NCBI RefSeq assembly: GCF_030758295.1
Contig: NZ_CP132335.1
Coordinates: forward strand, 1,588,412-1,652,411
Direction: 5' to 3'
DNA length: 64,000 nucleotides
Source: Pararhizobium sp. IMCC21322
GTDB taxonomy: Bacteria > Pseudomonadota > Alphaproteobacteria > Rhizobiales > GCA-2746425
Shown: positions 1 to 8,975 of the stretch, one piece after another
How positions within the stretch are numbered: the stretch's first letter is position 1
Layout: each line of letters starts with the position of its first letter
The notes under the pieces: generated by a model
The model's database searches: none
Told to the model about the DNA's origin: nothing
Seen by the model: only the letters and a program-made list of their open reading frames with translations
Program-made: the position numbers and the translations under genes

Positions 1-27
1 CGGCGCTCCCAGAATTTGGGGGTGCCG
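1..27 (+). terminator. Hairpin with T-run upstream of sugar permease
   Basis: Positions 1-11 pair with 17-27 (two G-T wobbles, 5-nt loop) and a T5 run follows at 32-36. In this place, between a presumed binding-protein gene before the window and the permease at 104, it looks like a partial terminator or mRNA-stabilising stem that lowers expression of the membrane genes. The function is inferred. Confidence 0.4.
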
Positions 28-103
28 CAGCTTTTTCTGTTCAGTTTCCAATTAGGGTCGGGCTCAAGGGTTTTGGCCCCTATTCATATTAGGGACACAT
101 AAA

Positions 104-1216
104 ATGTCAGACGCTGCGCAAGGTGACGAGCGTATCAAGGAAATTTCAGGTTTCCGAAAATCGCTTATCCGGCCCGAATTAGGCGGAATTGTTGGAGCAA
201 TTGCCGTCTTTACATTCTTCATTCTATTCGCTCACGATAGCGGAATGTTCAACAGCCAGGGCGTGTTGAACTGGTCTATCGTATCCGCGCAATTCATGAT
301 TATCGCCGTTGGCGCATGTCTGCTGATGATCGCCGGTGAGTTCGATCTCAGTGTCGGTTCCATGATCGGCTTTGCCGGCATGATGATTGCCATATTCAGT
401 GTTACACTGGGTTGGCCGGTCTGGATGGCCATTCTGGTGACCTTCGTGCTGTGCGTCGCAATCGGCGGGCTGAATGGGTACATCGTCGTGCGAACAGGAC
501 TGCCAAGTTTTATTGTCACGCTGGCGTTTCTGTTCATCCTGCGTGGCTTCACCATCTTCCTTCCTCAGACTGTTGAGCGCAAAACCATTATTGGCGGTAT
601 TCGCGATGTGGCAGAAGGTGATTGGCTTGCACCGGTATTCGGCGGAAAAATTGGCGGACCAATTTTCCAGTGGATGGGGGAAGCAGGTCTGATTGCTGTT
701 TTCGAACGAGGAAATCGTGCAGGTCAGCCGGTTGTAGATGGCATCCCGATGCTGATCGTCTGGGCGCTTGTTCTGGTCGCTTTCGGGCATTTCCTTCTAA
801 CCCGCACCCGCTTCGGTAACTGGATTTTCGCTTCAGGTGGCGATGCTCAGGCCGCGCGTTATGTCGGTGTCCCTGTCAACAAGGTGAAAATCCTGATGTT
901 CATGTTCACGGCATTCTGTGCCACGGTATTTGCAACCTGTCAGGTCATGGAATTTGGCTCGGCTGGCGCGGATCGCGGTTTGCTGAAAGAGTTTGAGGCC
1001 ATCATTGCAGTGGTGATCGGTGGTGCATTGCTTACCGGCGGTTATGGCTCGGTTATTGGTGCCGCTCTCGGGGCGCTAATCTTTGGCGTCGTCCAGCAGG
1101 GACTGTTCTTTGCCGGTGTTGAAAGTTCGCTGTTCCGGGTGTTCCTCGGAGTCATTCTTTTGATGGCGGTGATTTTGAACACCTATATTCGTCGCATGAT
1201 TACAGGGGAGCGATAA
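104..1216 (+). CDS. Sugar ABC transporter permease (FrcC/RbsC type)
   Basis: Inner-membrane permease of the BPD_transp_2 (branched-chain amino acid/ribose) type, 370 aa, close to the family's usual 330-370. About ten hydrophobic segments can be seen, beginning near residue 28 after a hydrophilic cytoplasmic N-terminus. The family signature GEFDLSVGSM lies near residues 78-87, where RbsC-type permeases carry a similar GxxDLSVG motif. It is followed after one base by a single-domain ATPase, so the pair resembles the fructose FrcC/FrcA system of Sinorhizobium. The matching periplasmic binding protein is presumably encoded just before the window. Substrate is not established; a monosaccharide is likely. 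Confidence 0.88.
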   Translation: MSDAAQGDERIKEISGFRKSLIRPELGGIVGAIAVFTFFILFAHDSGMFNSQGVLNWSIVSAQFMIIAVGACLLMIAGEFDLSVGSMIGFAGMMIAIFSVTLGWPVWMAILVTFVLCVAIGGLNGYIVVRTGLPSFIVTLAFLFILRGFTIFLPQTVERKTIIGGIRDVAEGDWLAPVFGGKIGGPIFQWMGEAGLIAVFERGNRAGQPVVDGIPMLIVWALVLVAFGHFLLTRTRFGNWIFASGGDAQAARYVGVPVNKVKILMFMFTAFCATVFATCQVMEFGSAGADRGLLKEFEAIIAVVIGGALLTGGYGSVIGAALGALIFGVVQQGLFFAGVESSLFRVFLGVILLMAVILNTYIRRMITGER

Positions 1217-1217
1217 G

Positions 1218-1997
1218 ATGGCTGATCCAATCATTCGAATGAGCAACATCGAAAAGCACTTTGGCAGTGTGATCGCGCTGGCCGGAGTGACCCTGGAAGT
1301 GAATCCCGCCGAATGCCATTGCCTTCTGGGCGATAATGGTGCCGGTAAATCCACTTTCATCAAAACCATGTCCGGCGTTCATAAGCCAACCAAGGGCGAG
1401 ATTTATTTCGAAGGTAAACCTTTGTCTTTCGCCGAGCCTCGGGATGCGATCACAGCTGGCATTGCAACCGTGTATCAAGATCTGGCGATGATCCCGCTCA
1501 TGTCTGTCAGCCGCAACTTTTTCATGGGCAATGAGCCCACGAAGAAAAAGTTCGGCGTTTCTGTCTTTGATCACGAATATGCCAATGAAGTGACTATGAC
1601 TGAAATGAAGACGATGGGCATTAATCTGCGTGGTCCCGATCAGGCGGTGGGAACACTGTCCGGCGGGGAACGCCAGACAGTCGCAATCGCCAGAGCGGTC
1701 CATTTCGGCGCCAAGGTTCTGATCCTGGATGAGCCGACATCAGCTCTTGGTGTGCGCCAGACGTCCAATGTTCTGGCGACCATCGACAAGGTGCGCAAAA
1801 GTGGCATTGCCGTTGTTTTCATCACCCACAATGTACGCCATGCCATGGCTGTGGGTGACCGGTTCACTGTGTTGAATCGGGGCAAGACATTGGGAACGGC
1901 ACTGAAAGGTGAAATCACACCTGAAGAGCTACAGGATCTGATGGCTGGCGGGCAGGAACTGGCAACCCTTGAAGGATCTCTGGGCGGCACTGTTTAA
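1218..1997 (+). CDS. Sugar ABC transporter ATP-binding protein (FrcA type, single domain)
   Basis: Cytoplasmic ATPase energising the permease at 104. Walker A GDNGAGKST is at residues 38-46, the Q-loop glutamine at about 87, signature LSGGE at 147-151 and Walker B LILDEP near 168-173. At 259 aa it has only one nucleotide-binding domain, whereas RbsA/XylG-type sugar ATPases have two fused domains (about 500 aa); FrcA of Sinorhizobium is the known single-domain exception. The start codon is two bases after the permease stop, so the two are translated from one message. A strong terminator follows at 2018. Confidence 0.88.
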   Translation: MADPIIRMSNIEKHFGSVIALAGVTLEVNPAECHCLLGDNGAGKSTFIKTMSGVHKPTKGEIYFEGKPLSFAEPRDAITAGIATVYQDLAMIPLMSVSRNFFMGNEPTKKKFGVSVFDHEYANEVTMTEMKTMGINLRGPDQAVGTLSGGERQTVAIARAVHFGAKVLILDEPTSALGVRQTSNVLATIDKVRKSGIAVVFITHNVRHAMAVGDRFTVLNRGKTLGTALKGEITPEELQDLMAGGQELATLEGSLGGTV

Positions 1998-2017
1998 GCT
2001 GAATTCTCGACATTGTA

Positions 2018-2052
2018 AAAGAGGCCCGGACCAGATTGGTTCGGGCCTCTTT
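2018..2052 (+). terminator. Rho-independent terminator of sugar ABC operon
   Basis: A 16-bp stem (2018-2033 with 2037-2052, one G-T wobble) with a 3-nt GAT loop ends in TTT. It lies 20 bases after the ATPase stop. Bases 2053-2297 hold no gene and must contain the promoter of the next operon. Confidence 0.8.
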
Positions 2053-2297
2053 GCTTTGTCAGACAGGTTTTACAGTGCGGATGGACGCGCCGAACGGGCC
2101 ATCATTGGTTCGACATTGATACTAAACGCTCGTATTTTGGCCACGCTTCGACCACTATGAAGACCAAGTTATGCCACATCATTCATGATTTGCATGGGCA
2201 ATTTGAATTTTGCATTGGCTCGTGTGATCAAACAGTGCGTTAATTGAGGCTGACTAAATCTGGAGGTCGGTATTTGACTTCCTAGAAGGAGAGAAAG

Positions 2298-3857
2298 ATG
2301 AAAAATATTATCCGCACGGTTGCGATTTGCGTGATGTCTCTCGCATTTGCAACTGCTGTTCAGGCTCAGACCACAGTCAATGTGGCCTATGATGCCGACC
2401 CTGTTTCACTGGATCCACATGAGCAGCTTTCCGGGGGGACTCTTCAGTTGTCACACATGGTATTTGATCCATTGGTGCGCTGGACTCAGGATCTGGAATT
2501 TGAAGCACGCATTGCCGAAAGCTGGGAGCAGATTGATGCGACCACCACACGGTTCAAGCTGCGTGACGGTGTTAAATTTCATTCCGGCAACGAATTGACC
2601 GCAACTGATGTCAAATGGACATTTGACCGGTTGAAAGAAAGCGATGATTTCAAAGGTATCTTCAGCCTGTTCACCGCTGTTAACATCATTGACGACCTGA
2701 CCATTGATCTTGTCACATCCGAACCATATCCACTGGTTCTGCACACTGCGACTTACATTTTCCCGATGGACAGCAAGTTCTATTCAGGAACAACAGCAGA
2801 CGGCAAAGACAAGGCCGAACTGGTGAAACACGGAGACAGCTTTGCTTCGCGTAACGTGTCTGGCACGGGCCCATATGTGGTTTCCGAGCGGGAACAAGGC
2901 GTGAAAGTTGTTTTCGATCGCTTCGCCGATTATTGGGATACGGCATCTGAAGGCAATGTGGACAAAATTGTTCTGACCCCGATTAAGGAAGATCCTACGC
3001 GGGTTGCAGCACTTCTTGCCGGTGATGTTGATTTCATCGCTCCGGTTCCACCAACCGATCTGAAGCGTGTCGAAGAAAATGCCGGCACAAACCTGATCAC
3101 TATGCCCGGCACCCGGATCATCACATTCCAGATGAACCAGGATCGCGTAGAGGCGTTCAAGGATGCACGCGTACGTAAAGCAATCGACTATGCAGTAAAT
3201 AATGCTGGTATCGTTGATCGCATCATGCGCGGCTTTGGTACTGTTGGAGCACAGGCCAGTCCTGCTGGTTATCTGGGTTACAATGCTGAGCTGACCCCGC
3301 GTTTCGATGTGGAAATGGCTCAGTCCCTGATGAAGGAAGCCGGATACGAAGATGGCTTCTCGATCACCATGATGGCCCCAAACAACCGCTATGTGAACGA
3401 TGACAAGATTGCTCAGGCAGTTGCGTCGATGCTGTCGAAAATCAACATCAAAGTTGATCTGCAAACGATGCCGAAGGCCCAGTACTGGCCAAAATACGAC
3501 GAGCGGGCAGCTGACATGATGATGATTGGTTGGCATGCAGATACCGAAGATAGTGCGAATTTCCATCAGTTCCTGTCTGCTTGCAAGGATGACGCTTCAG
3601 GCAATGGCCAGTATAATTCCGGTGCCTATTGCAACGCAGAAGCTGACGCATTGATGAATGCTTCCAACAGCGAAACCGACGTCGCTAAGCGTGGGGAAAT
3701 GCTGCAGAAGCTGGAAGGAATTCTGTATGACGAAGCGGCATTTATTCCGCTGCATTGGCAGAATCTGGCTTGGGGCGCCCGCGAAGGCATCCACGCTGAG
3801 AAAATCGTGAACGCACTGAACTTCCCATACTTTGGCGACCTGGTTGTCGATAAGTAA
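2298..3857 (+). CDS. Peptide/opine-type ABC transporter substrate-binding protein (family 5)
   Basis: Periplasmic solute receptor of the SBP_bac_5 (DppA/OppA/NikA) family, 519 aa, usual size. The N-terminus has a clear signal peptide with likely cleavage after the AQA at about residues 22-24. The mature start (VNVAYDADPVSLDPHE) and the segment FHSGNELTATDVKWTFDRL near residue 94 onward are typical of the family's lobe I. A good ribosome site AGGAGAG precedes the ATG. It heads an operon with two permeases and two ATPases. The family binds peptides, opines, glutathione, nickel or oligosaccharides, so the ligand cannot be read from sequence. Confidence 0.92.
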   Translation: MKNIIRTVAICVMSLAFATAVQAQTTVNVAYDADPVSLDPHEQLSGGTLQLSHMVFDPLVRWTQDLEFEARIAESWEQIDATTTRFKLRDGVKFHSGNELTATDVKWTFDRLKESDDFKGIFSLFTAVNIIDDLTIDLVTSEPYPLVLHTATYIFPMDSKFYSGTTADGKDKAELVKHGDSFASRNVSGTGPYVVSEREQGVKVVFDRFADYWDTASEGNVDKIVLTPIKEDPTRVAALLAGDVDFIAPVPPTDLKRVEENAGTNLITMPGTRIITFQMNQDRVEAFKDARVRKAIDYAVNNAGIVDRIMRGFGTVGAQASPAGYLGYNAELTPRFDVEMAQSLMKEAGYEDGFSITMMAPNNRYVNDDKIAQAVASMLSKINIKVDLQTMPKAQYWPKYDERAADMMMIGWHADTEDSANFHQFLSACKDDASGNGQYNSGAYCNAEADALMNASNSETDVAKRGEMLQKLEGILYDEAAFIPLHWQNLAWGAREGIHAEKIVNALNFPYFGDLVVDK

Positions 3858-3877
3858 GTCTCAGTTAGTTTGATCAT

Positions 3878-3912
3878 CTTCCAGGACGAGCCATAATCGC
3901 TCGCCCTGGAAG
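3878..3912 (+). terminator. Imperfect hairpin between binding protein and permeases
   Basis: Positions 3878-3891 pair with 3899-3912 (14 bp, one A-C mismatch) around a 7-nt loop, with no T-run. Such stems after binding-protein genes usually stabilise the upstream message so that the receptor is made in excess over the permeases. That role is inferred here. Confidence 0.5.
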
Positions 3913-3997
3913 GCCATTTGCAACCACCGCTTTTCACCGGCATTCTTCGCAACACAACGAAGAGGCAACGACAAGTGCGATAACAGGTTAAGAGAGT

Positions 3998-4978
3998 ATG
4001 CTTGCCTACCTCGTAAAACGTGTTTTCCAGGCCGTTGCCGTGATGTTCGTTATCTCACTCATTGGCTTCGCTATTCAGGATAATCTCGGAGATCCACTGC
4101 GCGAATTGCTCGGGCAGTCAGTCTCTGAAGAAGTGCGGCAGGAGCTGCGCGAGGAATTAGGCCTGAACGATGGTTTTCTGACACAATACACCCGCTTTCT
4201 CGGCAAAGCGCTTCAGGGCGATTTGGGCACCAGTTATTTTTTCAAGGAACCGGCGCTTGATGTCATTTTGAAGAAGCTTCCAGCCACTATGGAATTGGTT
4301 CTTGGGGCAACCTTCATAATCGTTGGTTTTTCGGTGCCGCTGGGCGTTTACACCGCGATCCGACCTAACACGATCCTCAGCCGTGTTATCATGGGCCTGT
4401 CAATTATCGGGATATCGGTACCGGTCTTTCTGACTGCAATTCTGATGATCTATGTATTTGCTGTTGGCTATGGTTGGCTTCCATCATTCGGCCGTGGCGA
4501 TTTGGTCCATGTCTTTGGCTATTGGGAAACCAATTTCGCGACGCTTGATGGCTGGTCCCATATCTTCCTTCCATCGCTCGCCCTGGCCTCCATCATGCTG
4601 CCCTTGTTCATACGCCTGATCCGATCAGAAATGATGGAAGTGCTGCAAAGTGAGTATGTCAAATACGCCAGAGCCAAGGGCATTTGGCCGTGGCGCATCT
4701 ATTTTGTCCATGCACTCAAAAACACACTCTTGCCCGTGATTACCGTTGGCGGCGTTCAGATCGGAACCATGGTCGCCTACACAATTCTCACGGAAACTGT
4801 GTTTCAGTGGCCTGGTATGGGGTTCATGTTTCTGGAAGCGGTCAACCGGGTCGATACACCTCTGATCGTGGCCTACCTGATTGTTGTCGGCTTCATTTTC
4901 GTCGTTACGAATACCATCGTTGATCTGATCTATGGGCTGGTAAATCCCATGGTCAACCTTGCAAGGATGGGGGCATGA
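3998..4978 (+). CDS. Dipeptide-type ABC transporter permease, DppB-like
   Basis: Inner-membrane permease of the BPD_transp_1 family, 326 aa, with an N-terminal transmembrane segment at about residues 9-28, a periplasmic region with LGDP and GxxTQY-like features, and about five further segments. The EAA loop that contacts the ATPase is visible near residues 218-237 (EYVKYARAKGIWPWRIYFVH). Its stop overlaps the next start (ATGA at 4975), indicating translational coupling with the partner permease. It forms a heterodimer with the product of the next gene. Confidence 0.92.
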   Translation: MLAYLVKRVFQAVAVMFVISLIGFAIQDNLGDPLRELLGQSVSEEVRQELREELGLNDGFLTQYTRFLGKALQGDLGTSYFFKEPALDVILKKLPATMELVLGATFIIVGFSVPLGVYTAIRPNTILSRVIMGLSIIGISVPVFLTAILMIYVFAVGYGWLPSFGRGDLVHVFGYWETNFATLDGWSHIFLPSLALASIMLPLFIRLIRSEMMEVLQSEYVKYARAKGIWPWRIYFVHALKNTLLPVITVGGVQIGTMVAYTILTETVFQWPGMGFMFLEAVNRVDTPLIVAYLIVVGFIFVVTNTIVDLIYGLVNPMVNLARMGA

Positions 4979-5919
4979 GCACTTTGGAAACAAGCCCGCC
5001 GCCTTCGCTTTGGGTCCGCATGTGGGACTCCAATATGGCGTACAGCTTCCGGCGCAATCCGGTTGCAGTCGTCTCTCTTATCATATTCGTTGCTGTCGCA
5101 CTGATGGCAATTTTTGCACCGCTGGTTGCGCCGTTTGATCCATATGATCCAGCGCAGATCGACATCATGAACAGCGAATATCCCCCTATCTGGATCGAGG
5201 GTGCCGATCCGAATTTTCTGTTTGGAACTGATGATCAGGGCCGGGATTTATGGTCCACCATCCTCTATGGCACACGGCTTTCGCTTTTGATTGGACTATG
5301 TGCAGTTGCTTTGCAGGCTTTCCTTGGCATCTCCATCGGTCTGATTGCAGGCTATGTTGGCGGTCGGCTGGACAGTCTGTTGATGCGGTTGGCAGATATC
5401 CAATTGTCCTTCTCAACCTTGATGGTTGCGATCATCTTCCTGGCTGTCACGCAAGCCATGTTCGGGTCGGAGACATTCAACCAATACGCCATCTATTTCC
5501 TGATTGTGGTCATTGGCGTGGCCGAATGGCCGCAATATGCGCGAACGGTGCGCGCAACGGTGCTCGCAGAGAAGAAAAAAGAATATGTCGACGGCGCCCG
5601 GGTTCTGGGGTTTGGCCCGCTGCGCATTATGGTGCGGCACATCCTGCCAAACTCAATGTCACCGATTTTCGTGATCTCAACAGTTCAGGTGGCTAACGCA
5701 ATTATTTCTGAAGCATCGCTTTCGTTCCTCGGATTGGGCATGCCGCCAAGCCAACCTTCACTGGGCTCACTGATTTCCTCCGGATTCGATTACATCTTCT
5801 CTGGCAGTTGGTGGATTACAGCGATCCCCGGTGTGGTTCTCGTGGTTCTGGTGCTCGTCATCAATTTGCTGGGGGACTGGATGCGTGATGTTCTGAACCC
5901 CAAATCGTTTAAAGGATAA
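4975..5919 (+). CDS. Dipeptide-type ABC transporter permease, DppC-like
   Basis: Second permease subunit, 314 aa, usual length. It has the OppC N-terminal domain with the first membrane segment at about residues 29-50 and the DppC-typical stretch FGTDDQGRDLWS near residue 83. An EAA loop lies near residues 202-222 (KEYVDGARVLGFGPLRIM). It overlaps the previous gene by four bases and is followed by the ATPase gene after five bases. Confidence 0.92.
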   Translation: MSTLETSPPPSLWVRMWDSNMAYSFRRNPVAVVSLIIFVAVALMAIFAPLVAPFDPYDPAQIDIMNSEYPPIWIEGADPNFLFGTDDQGRDLWSTILYGTRLSLLIGLCAVALQAFLGISIGLIAGYVGGRLDSLLMRLADIQLSFSTLMVAIIFLAVTQAMFGSETFNQYAIYFLIVVIGVAEWPQYARTVRATVLAEKKKEYVDGARVLGFGPLRIMVRHILPNSMSPIFVISTVQVANAIISEASLSFLGLGMPPSQPSLGSLISSGFDYIFSGSWWITAIPGVVLVVLVLVINLLGDWMRDVLNPKSFKG

Positions 5920-5924
5920 GCGCA

Positions 5925-6917
5925 ATGACATTGCTTTCAGTGCGCGATCTGACAGTTAAATTCGCCACGCGTGACAGTTCGGTGACCGCACTCAACCAGA
6001 TCAGTTTCGATCTGGCCAAAGGCGAGCGCCTTGGCATTGTGGGGGAGTCGGGTGCGGGTAAATCCATCACCGGATTTTCCTTGATGAATTTGCTCAGTCG
6101 TCCGGGTTTCATCGACAATGGGACAATTCTATTCCAAGGCGACGATATCGTTAAAATGTCCGAATCTCAGATGCGCTCTATTCGCGGCAATCAGATGGCG
6201 ATGATCTTTCAAGATCCGATGGTCACGCTCAATCCCGTGCTGACAATCGGACAACAGATGGTTGAAACCCTGAGGGCCCATCGTAAGCTCAGCCAAAAAG
6301 AAGCGGAGCAGATCTCTATCGTCAAATTGCGCGAGGTCTATATTCCCTCGCCGGAAGAGCGCTTGGACCAGTATCCGCATGAATTATCCGGAGGAATGCG
6401 ACAACGCATTGTTATTGCGATCGCACTCTTGCTGGATCCGCAATTGATTATTGCCGACGAACCAACAACTGCGCTTGATGTCACGATCCAGGCCGACATC
6501 ATGGAACTGCTGTTGGAACTGTGCCAGTCAAACAAGGTTGGGCTTATTCTGATCACCCATGACCTCGGGGTTGTCAGCCAGATGACCGAACGCACTTTGG
6601 TCATGTATGCGGGCAGGATCATAGAGGCGGGGCGCACACGCGAGATCATCAATGACCCACAGCATCCCTATACGCAGGGCCTGATCAACGCATTGCCACA
6701 ACAGACCCAGCCCGGCAGTCCGCTTAAGCAAATTCCGGGCAATATGCCATCGCTGACGGCCATTCCAAACGGATGTGCTTTCAACCCCCGGTGCGAATAT
6801 GCCTTGGACCACTGCCGCACCACGGTCCCGGAAATCGTGCAATACGCCCATGTCAAGGTTGCGTGTCACGAGGTCAGTCGCCTGCACAGCGACAAATCCG
6901 AGGAGCGCAGTGCATGA
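5925..6917 (+). CDS. Dipeptide-type ABC transporter ATP-binding protein, DppD-like
   Basis: First of two ATPases for the family-5 transporter, 330 aa. Walker A GESGAGKS is at residues 40-47; the signature LSGGMRQR and Walker B IIADEPTTALD follow in the normal order. The C-terminal oligo_HPY extension contains four cysteines (GCAFNPRCEYALDHC and a later AC), the pattern that binds an iron-sulfur cluster in structurally studied Dpp ATPases. The last four bases overlap the start of the second ATPase. Confidence 0.92.
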   Translation: MTLLSVRDLTVKFATRDSSVTALNQISFDLAKGERLGIVGESGAGKSITGFSLMNLLSRPGFIDNGTILFQGDDIVKMSESQMRSIRGNQMAMIFQDPMVTLNPVLTIGQQMVETLRAHRKLSQKEAEQISIVKLREVYIPSPEERLDQYPHELSGGMRQRIVIAIALLLDPQLIIADEPTTALDVTIQADIMELLLELCQSNKVGLILITHDLGVVSQMTERTLVMYAGRIIEAGRTREIINDPQHPYTQGLINALPQQTQPGSPLKQIPGNMPSLTAIPNGCAFNPRCEYALDHCRTTVPEIVQYAHVKVACHEVSRLHSDKSEERSA

Positions 6918-7945
6918 ATGATATGAACCACGCCCGACCTCTTCTGGAACTAAAAAACCTTGAAAAACGCTTTGAGCTGGATCGTGGTTTTCTCGAAACC
7001 ATCAAGTTCCGAAGCGGGAAGATCGTTCGCGAACGCCGCGAGGTTCATGCGGTCAACAATATCACGCTGAATGTGGAACGTGGCGAGGCGTTGTGCGTGG
7101 TGGGAGAAAGTGGCTGTGGAAAGTCCACAGTTGCCCGTTTGATCGCTGGTCTGCTGACACCAAGTGGTGGTGAAATCCATTACGAAGGTGAGCGTATCGA
7201 CAATCGCTCACGCCATGCGATGATGCCTCTGCGCAAGAAGATGCAGATGATTTTTCAAAATCCCTATGCATCACTCAATCCGCGGATGACCATTCAGCAG
7301 GCGCTTGAAGAACCTGTGCGCTACCACAATCCGGAACTGTCCAAAAGCGATGTGGTGGAAAAGGTTGCCACGGTCATGCGCTCGGTCGGCGTCGATCCCA
7401 GTTGGTCGAAACGCTATCCGCATGAATTTTCTGGCGGTCAGCGCCAACGCATTGCAATTGCCCGCGCATTAACTGTGGACCCTGAATTCATTATTGCCGA
7501 TGAACCTATTTCTGCGTTGGATGTGTCCATTCAGGCTCAGGTTCTCAACCTGATGCTGGAAGCTAAAAACCAGCGCGGGCTAACCTACCTGTTTATCACT
7601 CATGATTTGAGCGTGGTTCAGCACTTTGGCACGCGTGTTGCGGTTCTCTATCTCGGGTCCGTCTGTGAACTGGCAGATACCGCCACGCTGTTTGAGAACC
7701 CCAAACACCCTTACACAAAAGCTTTGTTGTCGGCTGTGCCTCAGCTGAAAGATGATCATCCCAACCACATCCGGCTCAAGGGCGAAATCCCAACGCCGAT
7801 CAATTTACCGCAAGGGTGCCCATTTGAAAGCCGTTGTGCATATGCCAATGATCGTTGTAGGGTCGAGCAGCCCAGACCGCTGCAACAAACTGATGGTTCC
7901 ATTGTGGCCTGTCATGCAGTTGAAGAAGATCGGTTGGAAAGCTGA
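6914..7945 (+). CDS. Dipeptide-type ABC transporter ATP-binding protein, DppF-like
   Basis: Second ATPase, 343 aa from the ATG at 6914, which overlaps the previous stop in an ATGA arrangement; a longer in-frame reading from 6773 would extend into the previous gene and is unlikely. Walker A GESGCGKST, signature FSGGQRQR and Walker B IIADEPISALD are intact. The insert between strand 1 and Walker A (a charged FLETIKFRSGKIVRERREVHA stretch cut short here to its sense) is typical of DppF. The C-terminal oligo_HPY domain again carries four cysteines. With the previous gene it forms the ATPase heterodimer. Confidence 0.92.
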   Translation: MNDMNHARPLLELKNLEKRFELDRGFLETIKFRSGKIVRERREVHAVNNITLNVERGEALCVVGESGCGKSTVARLIAGLLTPSGGEIHYEGERIDNRSRHAMMPLRKKMQMIFQNPYASLNPRMTIQQALEEPVRYHNPELSKSDVVEKVATVMRSVGVDPSWSKRYPHEFSGGQRQRIAIARALTVDPEFIIADEPISALDVSIQAQVLNLMLEAKNQRGLTYLFITHDLSVVQHFGTRVAVLYLGSVCELADTATLFENPKHPYTKALLSAVPQLKDDHPNHIRLKGEIPTPINLPQGCPFESRCAYANDRCRVEQPRPLQQTDGSIVACHAVEEDRLES

Positions 7946-7975
7946 ATCCCGTAATTCGCTGAACGGACTGCAAAA

Positions 7976-8923
7976 TTGGACATAGCCTGGCTGAAAGACT
8001 TTGAAGCTTTGGTCGCTCAAAGAAATTTTTCACGTGCGGCAGAAGAACGTAATGTCAGCCAGCCAGCATTTTCCCGCCGTATCCGCGCATTGGAAGAGGA
8101 CGTTGGTGTCAAGCTGATTGACCGGCAGACGCTTCCTCTGTCGCTGACGTCTGCCGGTGAAGTCTTTCTGCCGCAGGCGCGCAGTATGTTGCGGACCTAT
8201 CATGAGACGCTTGAGCGCTGTCAGACGGTTGATGCAGCGGCTGAACACGTCATCCGGTTTGCCACATCCCAGTCGCTCTACATGACCCATTACAAGACCC
8301 ACATCGCGCCACTGGTTGAAGTGGGAGGTTTGGACATTGATCTGAACTCCACGAGTTGGTCTGCAGATCAATTCGTAACGGCATTGCAACAGCGTTATTG
8401 CGATGTGATCCTGACCTACTGGCATCCCGCGATGGATTATCTGGCACCGCTGGAGGTCGGAAAGTGTGACTATCTGACCTTGTCCCGGGATGATTTTTTG
8501 CCGGTGTCCAAAACAGACGCAACCGGTCCAATCCACAGCTTTGAACGAAACGACAAGAAACCTGTTTCCCTGCTGTCCTATGGCACAGCTTCGGCGCTGC
8601 GTGCCGTACTGGACTTCACACTTCGACAGAATATCGATGGTCCCAAAATCCTGGTGGTTAACCAGAACGCATTGGCGATATCGGTGAAGGCGATGATCAT
8701 GGAAGGTTTCGGAATGGGCTGGCTGCCACGGGAAATGTGCAAGAATGAGCTATCGAGCGGGCAGCTTCAGATTGTTGGTGGTGAGAACTATATCAGCCAA
8801 CTGGAAGTGCGCCTGTATCGCGCCCGTGAAAACACAAAGCCGACTTTGAACAGGCTTTGGAACGATATGAAAGCAATCGTGGAAACTGGCGAAACTGGCG
8901 TGGGCCTGCTTCAACAGCAATAG
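7976..8923 (+). CDS. LysR-family transcriptional regulator
   Basis: DNA-binding regulator, 315 aa. The winged helix-turn-helix fills residues 1-60 (FSRAAEERNVSQPAFSRRIRALE is the recognition region), followed by a linker helix and a periplasmic-binding-protein-like effector domain. Only a TTG start at 7976 fits the N-terminus (MDIAWLKDFEAL); no ATG exists nearby in frame. It lies 30 bases after the second ATPase on the same strand, so it may be co-transcribed with the transporter. LysR genes are more often divergent from their targets, so the target could also be the convergent aldehyde dehydrogenase. Weak initiation would keep it scarce. Confidence 0.9.
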   Translation: MDIAWLKDFEALVAQRNFSRAAEERNVSQPAFSRRIRALEEDVGVKLIDRQTLPLSLTSAGEVFLPQARSMLRTYHETLERCQTVDAAAEHVIRFATSQSLYMTHYKTHIAPLVEVGGLDIDLNSTSWSADQFVTALQQRYCDVILTYWHPAMDYLAPLEVGKCDYLTLSRDDFLPVSKTDATGPIHSFERNDKKPVSLLSYGTASALRAVLDFTLRQNIDGPKILVVNQNALAISVKAMIMEGFGMGWLPREMCKNELSSGQLQIVGGENYISQLEVRLYRARENTKPTLNRLWNDMKAIVETGETGVGLLQQQ

Positions 8924-8975
8924 ATAAGTGGTTTGGCTTTAATAGCGGCAGCCGGTCTGGCGTCTACCATAGTGT

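Noticed and set aside
2784-3566. Minus-strand frame of 260 codons inside the family-5 binding protein gene
   Set aside because: It lies entirely opposite a well-supported gene and shows no recognisable motif.
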